Shown here: positions 15,296-24,088 of the stretch, piece by piece | How positions within the stretch are numbered: position 1 is the first letter of the stretch | Layout of the letters: every line of letters starts with the position of its first letter | Origin: Bradyrhizobium cosmicum | GTDB taxonomy: Bacteria; Pseudomonadota; Alphaproteobacteria; Rhizobiales; Xanthobacteraceae | NCBI RefSeq assembly: GCF_007290395.2 | Contig: NZ_CP041656.2 | Location: forward strand, 5,394,001 to 5,458,000 | Length of the DNA stretch: 64,000 nucleotides | Direction of reading: 5' to 3' | Program-made: the position numbers and the translations under genes | The notes under the pieces: model-generated | The model's input: the letters and a program-made list of their open reading frames with translations, nothing else | The model's database searches: none | Told to the model about the DNA's origin: nothing

Positions 15296-16804
15296 TTGCC
15301 GAAATTCACCCTGCCGGTCCGACTCGCTCTTCTGGTCGCGGGAACGACGCTGCCGCTGATCGTGTTCGCGGTCGGCCTCGCCTACGCCAACTACCGCCAG
15401 GATCGCACCGACGCCACGCGCCGGGTGCTGGAGACTGTCCGCAGCATGCGCCTCGTGCTCGACGCCGAGGTGCAGCGGATGACGGGCGGGTTGCAGGTGC
15501 TCGCGCTCAGCGAATCCTTGCGCAGCGGCGACTTCGACCGCTTCCGGCACCTCGCCGCGGGTTTCATCAACCAATATGGCGAAGACAGCATTCTTCTTCT
15601 GGCCGACCGGTCGGGGCATCAGCTCTTCTCGACCGTGACACCCGACACGGCGAGCCTGCCGCCACGCAATAATCGCGAGATCGTCGAGCGGGTCTTTGCA
15701 AGCAAGGCGCCGCAATATTCCGATCTGTTCGTCGGCTCGACCAAGAAGCGTCCGATCGTGACGGTCGAAGTTCCGGTGCTGCGCGACGGCGAGGTCGCCT
15801 ACACGCTCTCGTTCAGCCCGCCGCTCGACATCTTCCAGCAACTGGTCGACCGGCAACGTCCCGACGAGCAGTGGACGGTGTCGCTGCTGGACAGCAAGGG
15901 CTTCGTGTTCGCACGCGCGCCCAATCCGAGCGAGACGTTCGGCAAGCAGGCGTCTCCCTCGCTGTACAACGCGATGTTTCGCGCGCCCGAGGCCGCATTG
16001 TCGACCGTCTCGCTCGAAGGCGTCGCGCTGGCCTCGGCCTACACGCGCTCGCGACTGACCGGCTGGACCGTCGCGGCCGGTGTTGCCGAGAGCTCGCTGA
16101 TCGCGCCGCTCTGGCGCAACATCGCGATCACCAGCCTGATCGGCGGCGTGCTGCTGCTGATCGGCCTCACCTTTGCGGTCAGGATGGCGACCACGATCGC
16201 GCGCGGCGACATGCTGCACAATCTGCTGATCGAGGAGCTCAACCATCGCGTCAAGAACACCCTGGCGCTGATGCAGGCGATCGCGGTGCAGACCTTCCGC
16301 AGCGCCAGCCGCGACGAGCGGATCAAGTTCGAGGGCCGCCTCGGCGCACTCGCCGAGGCGCACAATCTCCTCAGCCAGGAGAAATGGCAGGGCTCCGATC
16401 TGAAGGACGTGATCGCGCGGGTGCTCCATCCGTTCCTGCTCTCCGGCCCCGAACGTATCCGCATGACAGGCCCCACGGTGCCGCTGTCACCGAGGCTCGC
16501 TGTCGTGCTGTCGATGATCGTGCACGAGATCGCCACCAACGCCGCGAAATATGGCGCGCTCTCCAACGAGACCGGCCGGGTCACGCTGGAATGGGAGGTC
16601 ATCGGGGACACGCCAAAACCGCGGCTGCGGCTGATCTGGACCGAGACCGGCGGCCCGCCAGTGACGGCTCCGGTACAGCGAGGCTTCGGCTCCCGCCTGA
16701 TCGAGCGCAGCGCGCGCGACCAGCTCGGCGGCGAGGCGACGGTGGATTTTCTGCCGCGCGGCGTGGTCTGCACGGTCATCTGCGCGCTCGACGAGGCGCG
16801 GTGA
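15296..16804 (+). CDS. Membrane sensor histidine kinase, HWE/HisKA_2 family
   Basis: A 502-residue kinase. One N-terminal helix (LALLVAGTTLPLIVFAVGLA) leads to a periplasmic sensor of about 240 residues, probably a Cache fold, then a second helix near residue 285 (LIGGVLLLIGLTFAV). The phospho-acceptor is His317 in ELNHRVKNTL, and the ATP-binding N-box is HEIATNAAKYGAL. These are marks of the HWE/HisKA_2 class, many of which feed PhyR in the general stress response. No response regulator is adjacent. The TTG start is the only one that keeps the first helix at the N-terminus. A CCAGCGC/GCGCTGG hairpin (15261-15278) lies just before it. Confidence 0.86.
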   Translation: MPKFTLPVRLALLVAGTTLPLIVFAVGLAYANYRQDRTDATRRVLETVRSMRLVLDAEVQRMTGGLQVLALSESLRSGDFDRFRHLAAGFINQYGEDSILLLADRSGHQLFSTVTPDTASLPPRNNREIVERVFASKAPQYSDLFVGSTKKRPIVTVEVPVLRDGEVAYTLSFSPPLDIFQQLVDRQRPDEQWTVSLLDSKGFVFARAPNPSETFGKQASPSLYNAMFRAPEAALSTVSLEGVALASAYTRSRLTGWTVAAGVAESSLIAPLWRNIAITSLIGGVLLLIGLTFAVRMATTIARGDMLHNLLIEELNHRVKNTLALMQAIAVQTFRSASRDERIKFEGRLGALAEAHNLLSQEKWQGSDLKDVIARVLHPFLLSGPERIRMTGPTVPLSPRLAVVLSMIVHEIATNAAKYGALSNETGRVTLEWEVIGDTPKPRLRLIWTETGGPPVTAPVQRGFGSRLIERSARDQLGGEATVDFLPRGVVCTVICALDEAR

Positions 16805-16892
16805 ACGGGGACATCGGCGAGGAACTCGTGGCGTCGGCGAGGGCGCGCCGGTGCAATATTTCGCGATCACCGGGACGCTGCAGCCAAACACG

Positions 16893-16917
16893 GGCTGGGC
16901 CAATTCGCGGCCCAGCC
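16893..16917. terminator. Bidirectional terminator between convergent genes
   Basis: GGCTGGGCC and GGCCCAGCC form a perfect nine-base stem around AATTCGC, followed on the plus strand by TCATTTG. It lies between the ends of the histidine kinase (plus) and haem peroxidase (minus) genes. Confidence 0.65.
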
Positions 16918-16948
16918 TCATTTGTGCAGCCGGCAGATCGTCAAGCAA

Positions 16949-18499
16949 CTAGACGGTCGAGATGCCATCGATCGGGCTGATGTCTCCGACAAAGCGCAGC
17001 AGGTCGGCCATGGTGAACTCACCTGGCACTTGCGAAGGCAGCGTTGGCTTCCAGCTCTTGCCCTTGAGCCAGAGGTACGACTGGTGATCGCCGTGGACGA
17101 GACCGACGAAGACCTCGGCAAGAAGCGTCGCCCCTACCGGTCCGAGCTTTTCGCCGCCGCCCCGCTGCTCCGCCTCCTTGAGGATGTAGTACCAGAGCGG
17201 GGTGTGCTCGTGCAGACCATGCTTCTTCGCCACCGCTCCGTCGGTCCCCTTCGATATCTCGGCCGGCGTCAGCGGATTCTTGATCTTCATGGCCTTCGCC
17301 ACGTCCTGCCCGGACGGCAATCCCAATATTACACCGCGCTTGAGATTGCGGAACGGCAGGCTGCTGCCGTCACCAGGCAGAGTGTGGAGCTGCGGCACGA
17401 CAAACGGGTCGATCTTGCGCGACGGGTTGAACGCGACTCCCGGCGGATTGGACGGCAGGATCTCATGGAAGCGGCGCCAGTCGATGATCCAGTTGCTTGA
17501 AAGCACCGGAAGCGGGAGCGGCGGCTGGATCGGATTAGGCGCGAGATCTCCGATGATGCCTCCCGAAAGCCCGGTGAACTGGAACAGCAGGTCGAGGGTC
17601 CCAGGAACGACGCCGCCCGGCGTGAAGATCCTGTTGTGGCTGTAGACCTCGCGAACCATGCTGTGGCCGAGACGATAGACCGCGGCGGAGAACTCGACCG
17701 GCATGTACGGGATCTTCTTGAAGCGGTAGAAGCGCCGACCCTGTTCGAGGATCTTCGCCACCAGTCCTTTCTCGGTGATCCGCTCCACAAAATCGTGCAG
17801 GACCATCCACTGGTAGTGCCAAGTCACGATCCGGCGCGCTTCTTCGAATATCTCGCCGGGCGGCTTGCCCGACGCAGCGAGCTGATCGCAGACCTTGTTG
17901 TGAAATTTGAGCATCGCAACGTGAGTTTGCGCGACCAGCAGATTCTCGTCATTGCGATGATCCCCGATCAAGGCGAACCCCTCGGGACTGCGCGGAAGAT
18001 CGTTGCGGTGATCTCCCGTGACGTTGCCGAGCGGAACGTTGACCGTCTTGCCGATCAGCAGTTTGGGGCCCGGGGTCTTGCCGTTGTCGCCAGCGGAATT
18101 GCGCGCGTACAAGTGGCGGCTTCCGTCTGGACCCAGACCATAGATGCTGTCGAGATCGAGCGCCGGCGTGCGAAAGTTCTGCACGGCCATCGGGTCGGCT
18201 TCCTTGTCGCCAAAGGAAGTCAGATCCAGGGTGATGTCATGATCGACGAACTGCCCGAGATAAGTGAACCCGGCGGGCACTTTGGTATTGTTTCCAGCCG
18301 CGTCGCCCGGAGCGGGGTCCTTCATCGCGTTGGCGAGATCATGAAGCGGACCGTCGTCGACGGCCAGCGGTTCGAGTGTCGGAAACATCCGACCGAACAT
18401 GCCGGGATCGTCGTGTCCTGAAAGCGTATCGAGAAATTGTCGCGTCGGCTGACGTCCGGCTTTGCCATGACCGGGCTGAACGTTTACGTCGGTTCCCAT
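16949..18499 (-). CDS. Animal-type haem peroxidase family protein
   Basis: A 516-residue member of the peroxidase-cyclooxygenase superfamily. The distal histidine is His87 in LGQFVDHDIT. The catalytic arginine is Arg182 in IGDHRNDEN, matching the family GDxRxNE motif. The proximal haem ligand is His279 in VYRLGHSMVR. No signal peptide, transmembrane segment or calcium-binding repeat is seen, so it is a stand-alone catalytic domain, possibly cytoplasmic or exported by a non-Sec route. The substrate is unknown; halide, thiocyanate or phenolic oxidation are options within the family. A 90-residue hypothetical gene lies 195 bp upstream on the same strand. Confidence 0.87.
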   Translation of the reverse strand: MGTDVNVQPGHGKAGRQPTRQFLDTLSGHDDPGMFGRMFPTLEPLAVDDGPLHDLANAMKDPAPGDAAGNNTKVPAGFTYLGQFVDHDITLDLTSFGDKEADPMAVQNFRTPALDLDSIYGLGPDGSRHLYARNSAGDNGKTPGPKLLIGKTVNVPLGNVTGDHRNDLPRSPEGFALIGDHRNDENLLVAQTHVAMLKFHNKVCDQLAASGKPPGEIFEEARRIVTWHYQWMVLHDFVERITEKGLVAKILEQGRRFYRFKKIPYMPVEFSAAVYRLGHSMVREVYSHNRIFTPGGVVPGTLDLLFQFTGLSGGIIGDLAPNPIQPPLPLPVLSSNWIIDWRRFHEILPSNPPGVAFNPSRKIDPFVVPQLHTLPGDGSSLPFRNLKRGVILGLPSGQDVAKAMKIKNPLTPAEISKGTDGAVAKKHGLHEHTPLWYYILKEAEQRGGGEKLGPVGATLLAEVFVGLVHGDHQSYLWLKGKSWKPTLPSQVPGEFTMADLLRFVGDISPIDGISTV

Positions 18500-18694
18500 C
18501 GCTTGCTCCTGCGCAAAATGCTGTAAGGGAGAGGGGCGCCGAGTTTGTCGATCGGTGTAAAATTCTCGCTTCAGTATACGTTTTTGAAAATTGCCCCTCT
18601 GGGTGCAGTAGGACGAAATATTACCTCAGATTGCATCTGAAGTGTGTCCGAAAGGGCGAGGCGTTTTGCCCCACCCGACCTGTGCGATAGATCA

Positions 18695-18967
18695 CTAGCG
18701 CTTCGCGGCGAACCGCGCCCAAATCTCGGCGTCCGTGTAGAAGTCGATGCCGCCGTCCAGATCCCTCACGAGCCACTCGCCGAGATAGACAATCTGCGTG
18801 CCGCTGCGGCGCTCGTGCCGAAGCTCGAATTTTCCCTCGGCATCCTTCTGAAGCGAGCAGGTTGACTGGACCCAGCTCGGCCACTCCTGCAACGGTTGCC
18901 CCACGAATTGCCAGGCAACCAGAGCCGCGTTGTTCGACAAGGGTTCTAGGAACAGTGTCTTTGTCAC
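18695..18967 (-). CDS. Hypothetical protein
   Basis: A 90-residue soluble protein, GTG start, beginning MTKTLFLEPLSNNAALVAWQ. It is rich in tryptophan (WQFVGQ, WPSWVQ, GEWLVRD, AEIWARF) and has no motif I recognise. The pattern GTQIVYLGEWLVRDLDGG looks like a small beta-rich accessory protein of phage or toxin-immunity type, but nothing near it supports that. The 195-bp gap to the peroxidase gene holds an AT-richer stretch (18560-18620) that could carry the peroxidase promoter. Confidence 0.55.
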   Translation of the reverse strand: MTKTLFLEPLSNNAALVAWQFVGQPLQEWPSWVQSTCSLQKDAEGKFELRHERRSGTQIVYLGEWLVRDLDGGIDFYTDAEIWARFAAKR

Positions 18968-19122
18968 GAGATCTCCACCACGCGGTTGTGCTGCTGCAAC
19001 GTCTCGGGATCGGAAAAGTTTGGTATTTTGATTCTGCAGAGGAGCATGACCGGAGATCCGGAACGGTTTCTTTCAGGTTCCATCCGTGAAAACCCGGTTC
19101 CCATCGACGGGACCGCTGCGCC

Positions 19123-19854
19123 CTATCCGATCGTCTGCAGTGCCGGGAACGTCTCCAGCAGCCAGATGCTCACATTCGAGACTGCACCGGTGAGGAAGCC
19201 GATGCCGGTGATCACCATCAACACGCCCATGGCGCGCTCGACGTTGACGAGATGGCCTTTCATGCGCGCGAACAGGGTCGAGAATTGCTCGATCATCAGC
19301 GCTGCGATCAGGAAGGGAATGCCGAGGCCGGCCGAATAGACCGCGAGCAACCCTGCGCCCTTGGTCACTGTCGCTTCGGCCGCAGCGATCGAAAGGATCG
19401 CCGCGAGGATCGGGCCGATGCACGGCGTCCAGCCGAAGGCGAAGGCCAGCCCCATGAGATAGGCGCCCCAGAGGCCGACGGGCTTGGGGATCGGCAGCCG
19501 CCCCTCGCGCATCAGCAGGCCGATCCGCGTCAGTCCGAGGAAATGCAGTCCCATGACCATGATGACGATGCCGGCAAGGATCGACAGCTCGGCCGACCAG
19601 GCGCGGATCAATCCGCCGACCAACGAAGCGCTGGCGCCGAGCGCCACGAACACCGTTGAAAAGCCCAGCACGAACAAGAGCGCCGACATCATGATGGCGC
19701 GCTTGGAGGCCGAGGCCGGCTCATCGCTCTCGACATGCTCGATCGTCGCGCCCGTCAGATAGATCAGATAGGGCGGAACGAGAGGCAGGACGCAGGGGGA
19801 GAGGAAGCTGACGAGGCCGGCAATCAGCGCCGCCGGGATCGAAACATTTTGCAT
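19123..19854 (-). CDS. ccdA: Cytochrome c biogenesis protein CcdA (thiol-disulfide membrane transporter)
   Basis: A 243-residue, six-helix membrane protein of the CcdA/DsbD-beta family. The two redox cysteines are in FLSPCVLPLVPPY (helix 1) and FGWTPCIGPILAA (helix 4), each flanked by the family prolines. It carries reducing power from cytoplasmic thioredoxin to the periplasm for apocytochrome c haem ligation or other disulfide reduction. No thioredoxin-like partner is adjacent. It would support the c-type FixO and FixP subunits encoded 25 kb away, but this is only a functional link. Confidence 0.93.
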   Translation of the reverse strand: MQNVSIPAALIAGLVSFLSPCVLPLVPPYLIYLTGATIEHVESDEPASASKRAIMMSALLFVLGFSTVFVALGASASLVGGLIRAWSAELSILAGIVIMVMGLHFLGLTRIGLLMREGRLPIPKPVGLWGAYLMGLAFAFGWTPCIGPILAAILSIAAAEATVTKGAGLLAVYSAGLGIPFLIAALMIEQFSTLFARMKGHLVNVERAMGVLMVITGIGFLTGAVSNVSIWLLETFPALQTIG

Positions 19855-20061
19855 GATGCAGTCGGAGCCATCTCAGGCCCTCTGGCCGCACACGGGGGAG
19901 TGCGCGCACACCGGAGCCGAACCGGCACTGGTGTAGCCGATGCCGGAAAATGCGCAACAGAGGCGCACAAAACCAGGGCTCCTCCCGATGCCATCTGCGA
20001 TCACAGATACGGCACCGGGACGCGCACAAATCTCGCCAAAAAGCGAGATTCGGCGGCGCGG

Positions 20062-20328
20062 CTACTTCACCACGCGGAGCAGCGGACGCCGGGGCTGGTC
20101 CTGCGTCTGCTTGGAGGGGGACTGCGGATCGCTGGCAGCGCTCCGCAGCATTTCGTCGCACAGCGCCTTGAGATCGGCACCGTCAATTCCCTTGAGCTTC
20201 ATCCGCACGTCGAGAATGACGACGGACAGCAATTCGGCCGACTCACGGCTGTTGATCTCGTTGAGGACCTTGCGGCACTCCTCAAGCGTTTCCAGCACCG
20301 ACTGCAACTGTTCGTCTGAATGCGACAC
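20062..20328 (-). CDS. Hypothetical protein
   Basis: An 88-residue protein from a GTG start behind GGAAAGAACGCCG; an ATG 27 codons earlier gives a less likely N-terminus. The first 65 residues are predicted helical (DEQLQSVLETLEECRKVLNE, then SAELLSVVILDVRMKLKGI); the tail is basic and proline-rich (DQPRRPLLRVVK). No family recognised. Upstream, 20329-20798 is a 470-bp gap. Confidence 0.5.
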   Translation of the reverse strand: MSHSDEQLQSVLETLEECRKVLNEINSRESAELLSVVILDVRMKLKGIDGADLKALCDEMLRSAASDPQSPSKQTQDQPRRPLLRVVK

Positions 20329-20798
20329 CGGCGTTCTTTCCGTTAGTTCGGCCTGCGAGATATAGTCGTGGCGATCCCCTCGGCCCCCGTGGAGCAGTAA
20401 GGATAGCATGAGGCGTCTGCGCCTCCGAACATGATTTCGAAGTGCTTCTGCGCACTTCCAGCTGACATTCCCGCGCTGCGCGGTTTGCCATCGTCGTGAG
20501 TGTCAGGGGAAGAACGCCCGGAGATATGCGATTCATCCATCGCGCAATTCCGAAGCACTCGGGCGAGGACGCCCGTCATAGACGACGCCGACAATCCCGT
20601 AGCCATTTCAAGGCTCGCAACGGAACTCACGCGACACCCCTCACCCGGACGATAGCTTGCCCGATTCCCAGCAATTGGTAGCATCCAGATACCGCCAACG
20701 AGGTAGTAAAGATGGCGTTCAAAACTCGCCGGCCCCCAACCCGTCGTGGTTGTGGTTTGCCCCAGATTCTGCCAGTTTAGCGACCCAAAGGGACTTGT
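20329..20798. other. Intergenic region without a recognised gene
   Basis: A 470-bp stretch between the hypothetical gene and the LysR gene. A minus-strand frame of 153 codons crosses it but has no ribosome site, overlaps the neighbouring start and shows no domain. I see no repeat, RNA gene or strong promoter. Confidence 0.4.
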
Positions 20799-21845
20799 AT
20801 GCACTCCTTGGCGGAAAGGGGCGTTCCACTGGAGGAACGCCCAAAGATCAATATCAGCGGCCTCTCTGATTGGGATGCGGCTCGCATTTTCTTGGAAGTC
20901 GTTCGATGCGGCAGTTTCCGCTCGGCGGCCGAGCGCCTGTCTCTATCGATCAACGCCGTCCGCCGCCGGATCGACGATTTCGAGCGCCAGACCGGTACCA
21001 CCCTGTTCACCCGCGACGTCCATGGCACCCATCTGACCGATGAGGGCGCGCTGGTGGTGTCAGCCGTGGAACGCATGGAGGCCGCGGCCTTCGACGTCCT
21101 GCGCGCCAGCGATTCGACGGCCAATGCCCTGTCCGGCGAGGTCCGCGTCGCCGTGACCGAGGGACTGGGTACGTTCTGGCTCGCCCCGCGGCTGGTCGAA
21201 TTCCAGCAGGCCTATCCGAAAATCCTGGTCGACCTGCATTGCGCGATGCGCTCGGCCGACGTCTCGCGCCACGAGGCCGACGTCGCCATCCACCTGTCGC
21301 GGCCTTCGGCGCTCGACGTCAAGCTGGTGCGGCTCGGCCGCATGCATCTGATGTTCTGGGCCTCCAGGAGTTACGTCGAGAAATATGGCGCGCCGCGCTC
21401 CGCGGCGGAGTTGATCAAGCACCGCCTGGTGCTGCAATTCGCCGACCAGATCGCCGCCAAGGAAACCTTCGAGAGCTTCTTCCCGGGCGTACCGGAACGT
21501 GACCTTCTGGTCATGAAGACCAACGTCTCAAGCGCCAACTACTGGGCTGTCGCGAATGGAGCCGGCATCGGCGTATTCCCGAGCTATGCCATTGCGCTTG
21601 GCGGGAAGTTGATTCCACTGGAGGTCGAGCTGAACCGACCGCTGGATATCTGGTTGTCCTACCATCCTGGTAGCGGCCGGATTCCGCGCGTGCGGCACAT
21701 GATTGACTGGCTGATCGATGCTTTCAATCCGGCGCGCTTCCCGTGGTTTAAGGAAGAATTCGTGCACCCGCACGAATTCAAGGACTCCTATATGGGCGAA
21801 CCCCTGACCCAGCTCTTCGGGGGGTTTTCAACCGAAGAACGATGA
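20799..21845 (+). CDS. LysR-family transcriptional regulator
   Basis: A 348-residue regulator. The winged helix-turn-helix is at about residues 25-85 (DAARIFLEVVRCGSFRSAAE, then LTDEG), and a substrate-binding domain follows. It is longer than the usual 300 residues, with about 20 extra at the N-terminus and 25 at the C-terminus. Its last bases overlap the ATG of the next gene by four (ATGA), so the XRE regulator is translationally coupled to it. A LysR gene controlling a divergent target is usual, but here no divergent enzyme gene is found. Target unknown. Confidence 0.85.
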   Translation: MHSLAERGVPLEERPKINISGLSDWDAARIFLEVVRCGSFRSAAERLSLSINAVRRRIDDFERQTGTTLFTRDVHGTHLTDEGALVVSAVERMEAAAFDVLRASDSTANALSGEVRVAVTEGLGTFWLAPRLVEFQQAYPKILVDLHCAMRSADVSRHEADVAIHLSRPSALDVKLVRLGRMHLMFWASRSYVEKYGAPRSAAELIKHRLVLQFADQIAAKETFESFFPGVPERDLLVMKTNVSSANYWAVANGAGIGVFPSYAIALGGKLIPLEVELNRPLDIWLSYHPGSGRIPRVRHMIDWLIDAFNPARFPWFKEEFVHPHEFKDSYMGEPLTQLFGGFSTEER

Positions 21846-22246
21846 GAAAAAGTATGAAGACAGCGGCGAAAAGAATGAAGCAGCGCAGTGCCGGCAAGCC
21901 GGACATTGAGCTTGGCAAGCGGATCCGTCTGCGGCGCGTCGAGATGAAGATCTCGCAGGCTGAGCTCGGCGAAAAGCTCGGCGTCAGTTTCCAGCAGGTC
22001 CAGAAATACGAGAAGGGCGTCAATCGCGTCGGCGCGGCTCGGCTTCAGCAGATCGCCACCGCCCTCGATGTGCCCGTGACCTTCTTCTATGACGGCGACA
22101 ACAAGGCGCGCGAAGTCGAGAGCCTGCTGTTCCTCGACTCTGCGTTCAGCCTCCGCCTGCTGCGCGCCTACAGCAAGATCAAGGATCAGACGGTGCAGCG
22201 TCAGCTCGTCTCGCTGATGGAATCGATCGCGGCGAACGAAGCCTGA
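21842..22246 (+). CDS. XRE-family regulator (PraR/PhrR-like)
   Basis: A 134-residue protein with a Cro/CI helix-turn-helix at about residues 22-80 (GKRIRLRRVEMKISQAELG, then SFQQVQKYEKGVNRVGAARL). The FQQVQKYEKGxNRVGAxRL block is typical of the rhizobial PraR/PhrR group, which regulates stress or quorum-sensing genes. The C-terminal 45 residues form a helical domain (LFLDSAFSLRLLRAYSKI). The start overlaps the LysR stop (ATGA); a second methionine four codons later is possible. A terminator-like hairpin follows at 22399. Confidence 0.85.
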   Translation: MRKSMKTAAKRMKQRSAGKPDIELGKRIRLRRVEMKISQAELGEKLGVSFQQVQKYEKGVNRVGAARLQQIATALDVPVTFFYDGDNKAREVESLLFLDSAFSLRLLRAYSKIKDQTVQRQLVSLMESIAANEA

Positions 22247-22398
22247 TCGATCGACGGCCTGGCCTCCAAGAGCTATGTTGAAGGCTGAAGTCAAAGGCCG
22301 ATGTTCAATCCACCGCGTCACGGGGACGCGGCCGGATTGAACGAGGCTGCCGGATCAGATTTGAGCCTGCGCGCCATCGGCGCGCGGCATCGGCTTTT

Positions 22399-22417
22399 CA
22401 GGGCGGCTTGGCCGCCC
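22399..22417 (+). terminator. Intrinsic terminator after the LysR-XRE pair
   Basis: AGGGCGGC and GCCGCCCT form an eight-base perfect stem with a TTG loop, followed by TTCTCTT. It lies in the 324-bp gap 22247-22570, in which I see nothing else except GC-rich palindromic words. Confidence 0.65.
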
Positions 22418-22570
22418 TTTCTCTTGGCCGCCTGCCGGCCATTCGACGCGGAGGTAACCGCGGCATGCAATCGCGGCACAAGCTGATGCCAAGCCCCTCG
22501 CCTTGCCACGGTTGACCCCGCGCGCGACCTGACAGCACATTGCGCCCGGCCTTTGACCAGCGAGCGCGCG

Positions 22571-23392
22571 ATGTCCGACATTTTCAGCACGACCGAAACA
22601 CAATATGCCGACGGCAAGATCCTCAAGCATGCGGCCAGCGGCGTCGGTGTGATCACCTTCAACAATCCCGACAAGCGCAATGCGATGTCGCTGGAAATGT
22701 GGGAGGGATTTGGCGAGGCGCTGACGGCCTTACGCGATGACGATTCAGTGCGCGTCGTGATCCTGCGCGGCGCCGGCGGCAAGGCGTTCGTCTCGGGCGC
22801 CGACATCAGCCAGTTCGAGAAGACCCGCCACAACGCGGCGGCCTCCGAAGAATATGCCAAGCGCAGCGCCGCCCAGCGCGCGCTGCTCGCCGACTACCCG
22901 AAGCCGACGATTGCCTGCATCCAGGGCTTCTGTCTCGGCGGCGGCATGCAGGTCGCGATGCTCACCGACATCCGCATCGCTTCACACGACAGCCAGTTCG
23001 GCATTCCCGCGGCTAGGCTCGGCATTGCTTACGGCTATGACGGCCTGAAGCATCTGGTGTCGCTGGTCGGCCCATCCTGGGCGCGGCTCTTGATGTACAC
23101 GGGCATGCGCATCGACGCGACGGAAGCGCTGCGCATTGGTTTGGTCGAACGCCTGATCCCGGAAGATCAGCTCATGGGCGAGACCATGGCGATCGCAGAG
23201 ACGATCTCGCAAAACGCCCCGCTCGCGATCAAGGCCGCCAAGATCACCATCGCGCAGGTGCTGAAGGACGAAAGCGGGCGCGACATGGAGACGATCAGGG
23301 CGATCGGCAATGCCTGCATGGACAGCGCGGATTTCCGCGAGGGCCGCCAGGCCTTCATGGAGAAGCGCAAGCCGCAGTTTACGGGGAAATAG
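22571..23392 (+). CDS. Enoyl-CoA hydratase/isomerase family protein
   Basis: A 273-residue crotonase-fold enzyme. Oxyanion-hole segments are KAFVSGADISQF near residue 75 and CIQGFCLGGGMQVAML near residue 120. The second half continues with the usual RLGIAYG and LVERLIPE blocks. The residue after the second oxyanion motif is not the classical hydratase glutamate pair, so isomerase, hydratase or thioesterase activity cannot be told apart. The start gives MSDIFST; an in-frame ATG six codons earlier is possible. Monocistronic and convergent with the EF-hand gene. Confidence 0.85.
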   Translation: MSDIFSTTETQYADGKILKHAASGVGVITFNNPDKRNAMSLEMWEGFGEALTALRDDDSVRVVILRGAGGKAFVSGADISQFEKTRHNAAASEEYAKRSAAQRALLADYPKPTIACIQGFCLGGGMQVAMLTDIRIASHDSQFGIPAARLGIAYGYDGLKHLVSLVGPSWARLLMYTGMRIDATEALRIGLVERLIPEDQLMGETMAIAETISQNAPLAIKAAKITIAQVLKDESGRDMETIRAIGNACMDSADFREGRQAFMEKRKPQFTGK

Positions 23393-23406
23393 CTTCCAGG
23401 CTGCGC

Positions 23407-23886
23407 CTAGGCAGCAACCCCGCCAGCGGACGTCTTGTCGACGTGAACCTTGGTTTTGGCGTCATAGGCATCTTGCTCCGCCGCTGAAACCTTGCCGTCC
23501 TCGTTGGTATCGGCGCTGTCATAGGTCTTACTGCCGCTGCTGGAGCCGCTGCTTGCCCCCGAACTCCCGCTGCTCGACGACGAAGACCCGCTGGATGCTG
23601 CACCGCTGTCCGTAGCTGATGCAGTCGAGCTATCCGAGGACGCGCCGCCTCCCGTGCTGGACGCCTGCGCGTCGATCAACACACCCAACACATCGCTGCT
23701 GACCTGCACGGACGAACTGGCGCCGGATGAGATCGCGCTGGCTTCCGGTTTCGCACTGGCTGCCGTTCCCGACGATGCATTGCTCGCGCTTTGCGTGGCC
23801 GATGTGTCGCTTGCCGTCGCGTTCGTTTTGAGCAGCGAGAGCAGCGCGCTCGCTGTGGTCGAAGAACTAGCTCCAGAGACCGACAT
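23407..23886 (-). CDS. Ser/Ala-rich protein with one EF-hand
   Basis: A 159-residue protein without a Sec signal peptide. Residues 1-115 are low complexity, dominated by serine, alanine, threonine and glycine, with a run of serines near residue 100. A calcium-binding EF-hand loop follows (DTNEDGKVSAAEQD, with Asp/Asn/Asp/Lys/Ser/Glu at the loop positions). Such proteins in Bradyrhizobium may be exported by type I or other non-classical routes; no transporter is adjacent. Function unknown. The frame ends 14 bases from the convergent hydratase stop. Confidence 0.65.
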   Translation of the reverse strand: MSVSGASSSTTASALLSLLKTNATASDTSATQSASNASSGTAASAKPEASAISSGASSSVQVSSDVLGVLIDAQASSTGGGASSDSSTASATDSGAASSGSSSSSSGSSGASSGSSSGSKTYDSADTNEDGKVSAAEQDAYDAKTKVHVDKTSAGGVAA

Positions 23887-24034
23887 TTGTTTCTCCCAGA
23901 AACAATCTACATAAATAGAAACAGCCTCTGCCGGCTGCCTCGACCATATAGCGTTCGGAACTTAAATATCAGTGTCGCGCAGCTCTCTGATGCTGATAAC
24001 CGCGCATGGCCAAGCTCCGGCTGGATCGGCGCTC

Positions 24035-24060
24035 CCTCGCCCCGTTCTGACGGGGCGAGG
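24035..24060 (-). terminator. Hairpin downstream of the dehydrogenase gene
   Basis: CCTCGCCCCGT and ACGGGGCGAGG form a perfect 11-bp stem around TCTG, 29 bases past the dehydrogenase stop. There is no T-run. The remaining gap (23887-24034) holds the AT-rich promoter region of the EF-hand gene. Confidence 0.55.
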
Positions 24061-24088
24061 TGAAGCAACCGCTGCCGTGCGATTGCTC

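Noticed and set aside
20343..20804. 153-codon minus-strand frame before the LysR gene
   Set aside because: No ribosome site, no motif, and it overlaps both neighbours; not supported as a gene.
21800..21832. Terminator-like CCCC...GGGG followed by TTTT inside the end of the LysR gene
   Set aside because: It lies within coding sequence upstream of a translationally coupled gene; translation would disrupt it.
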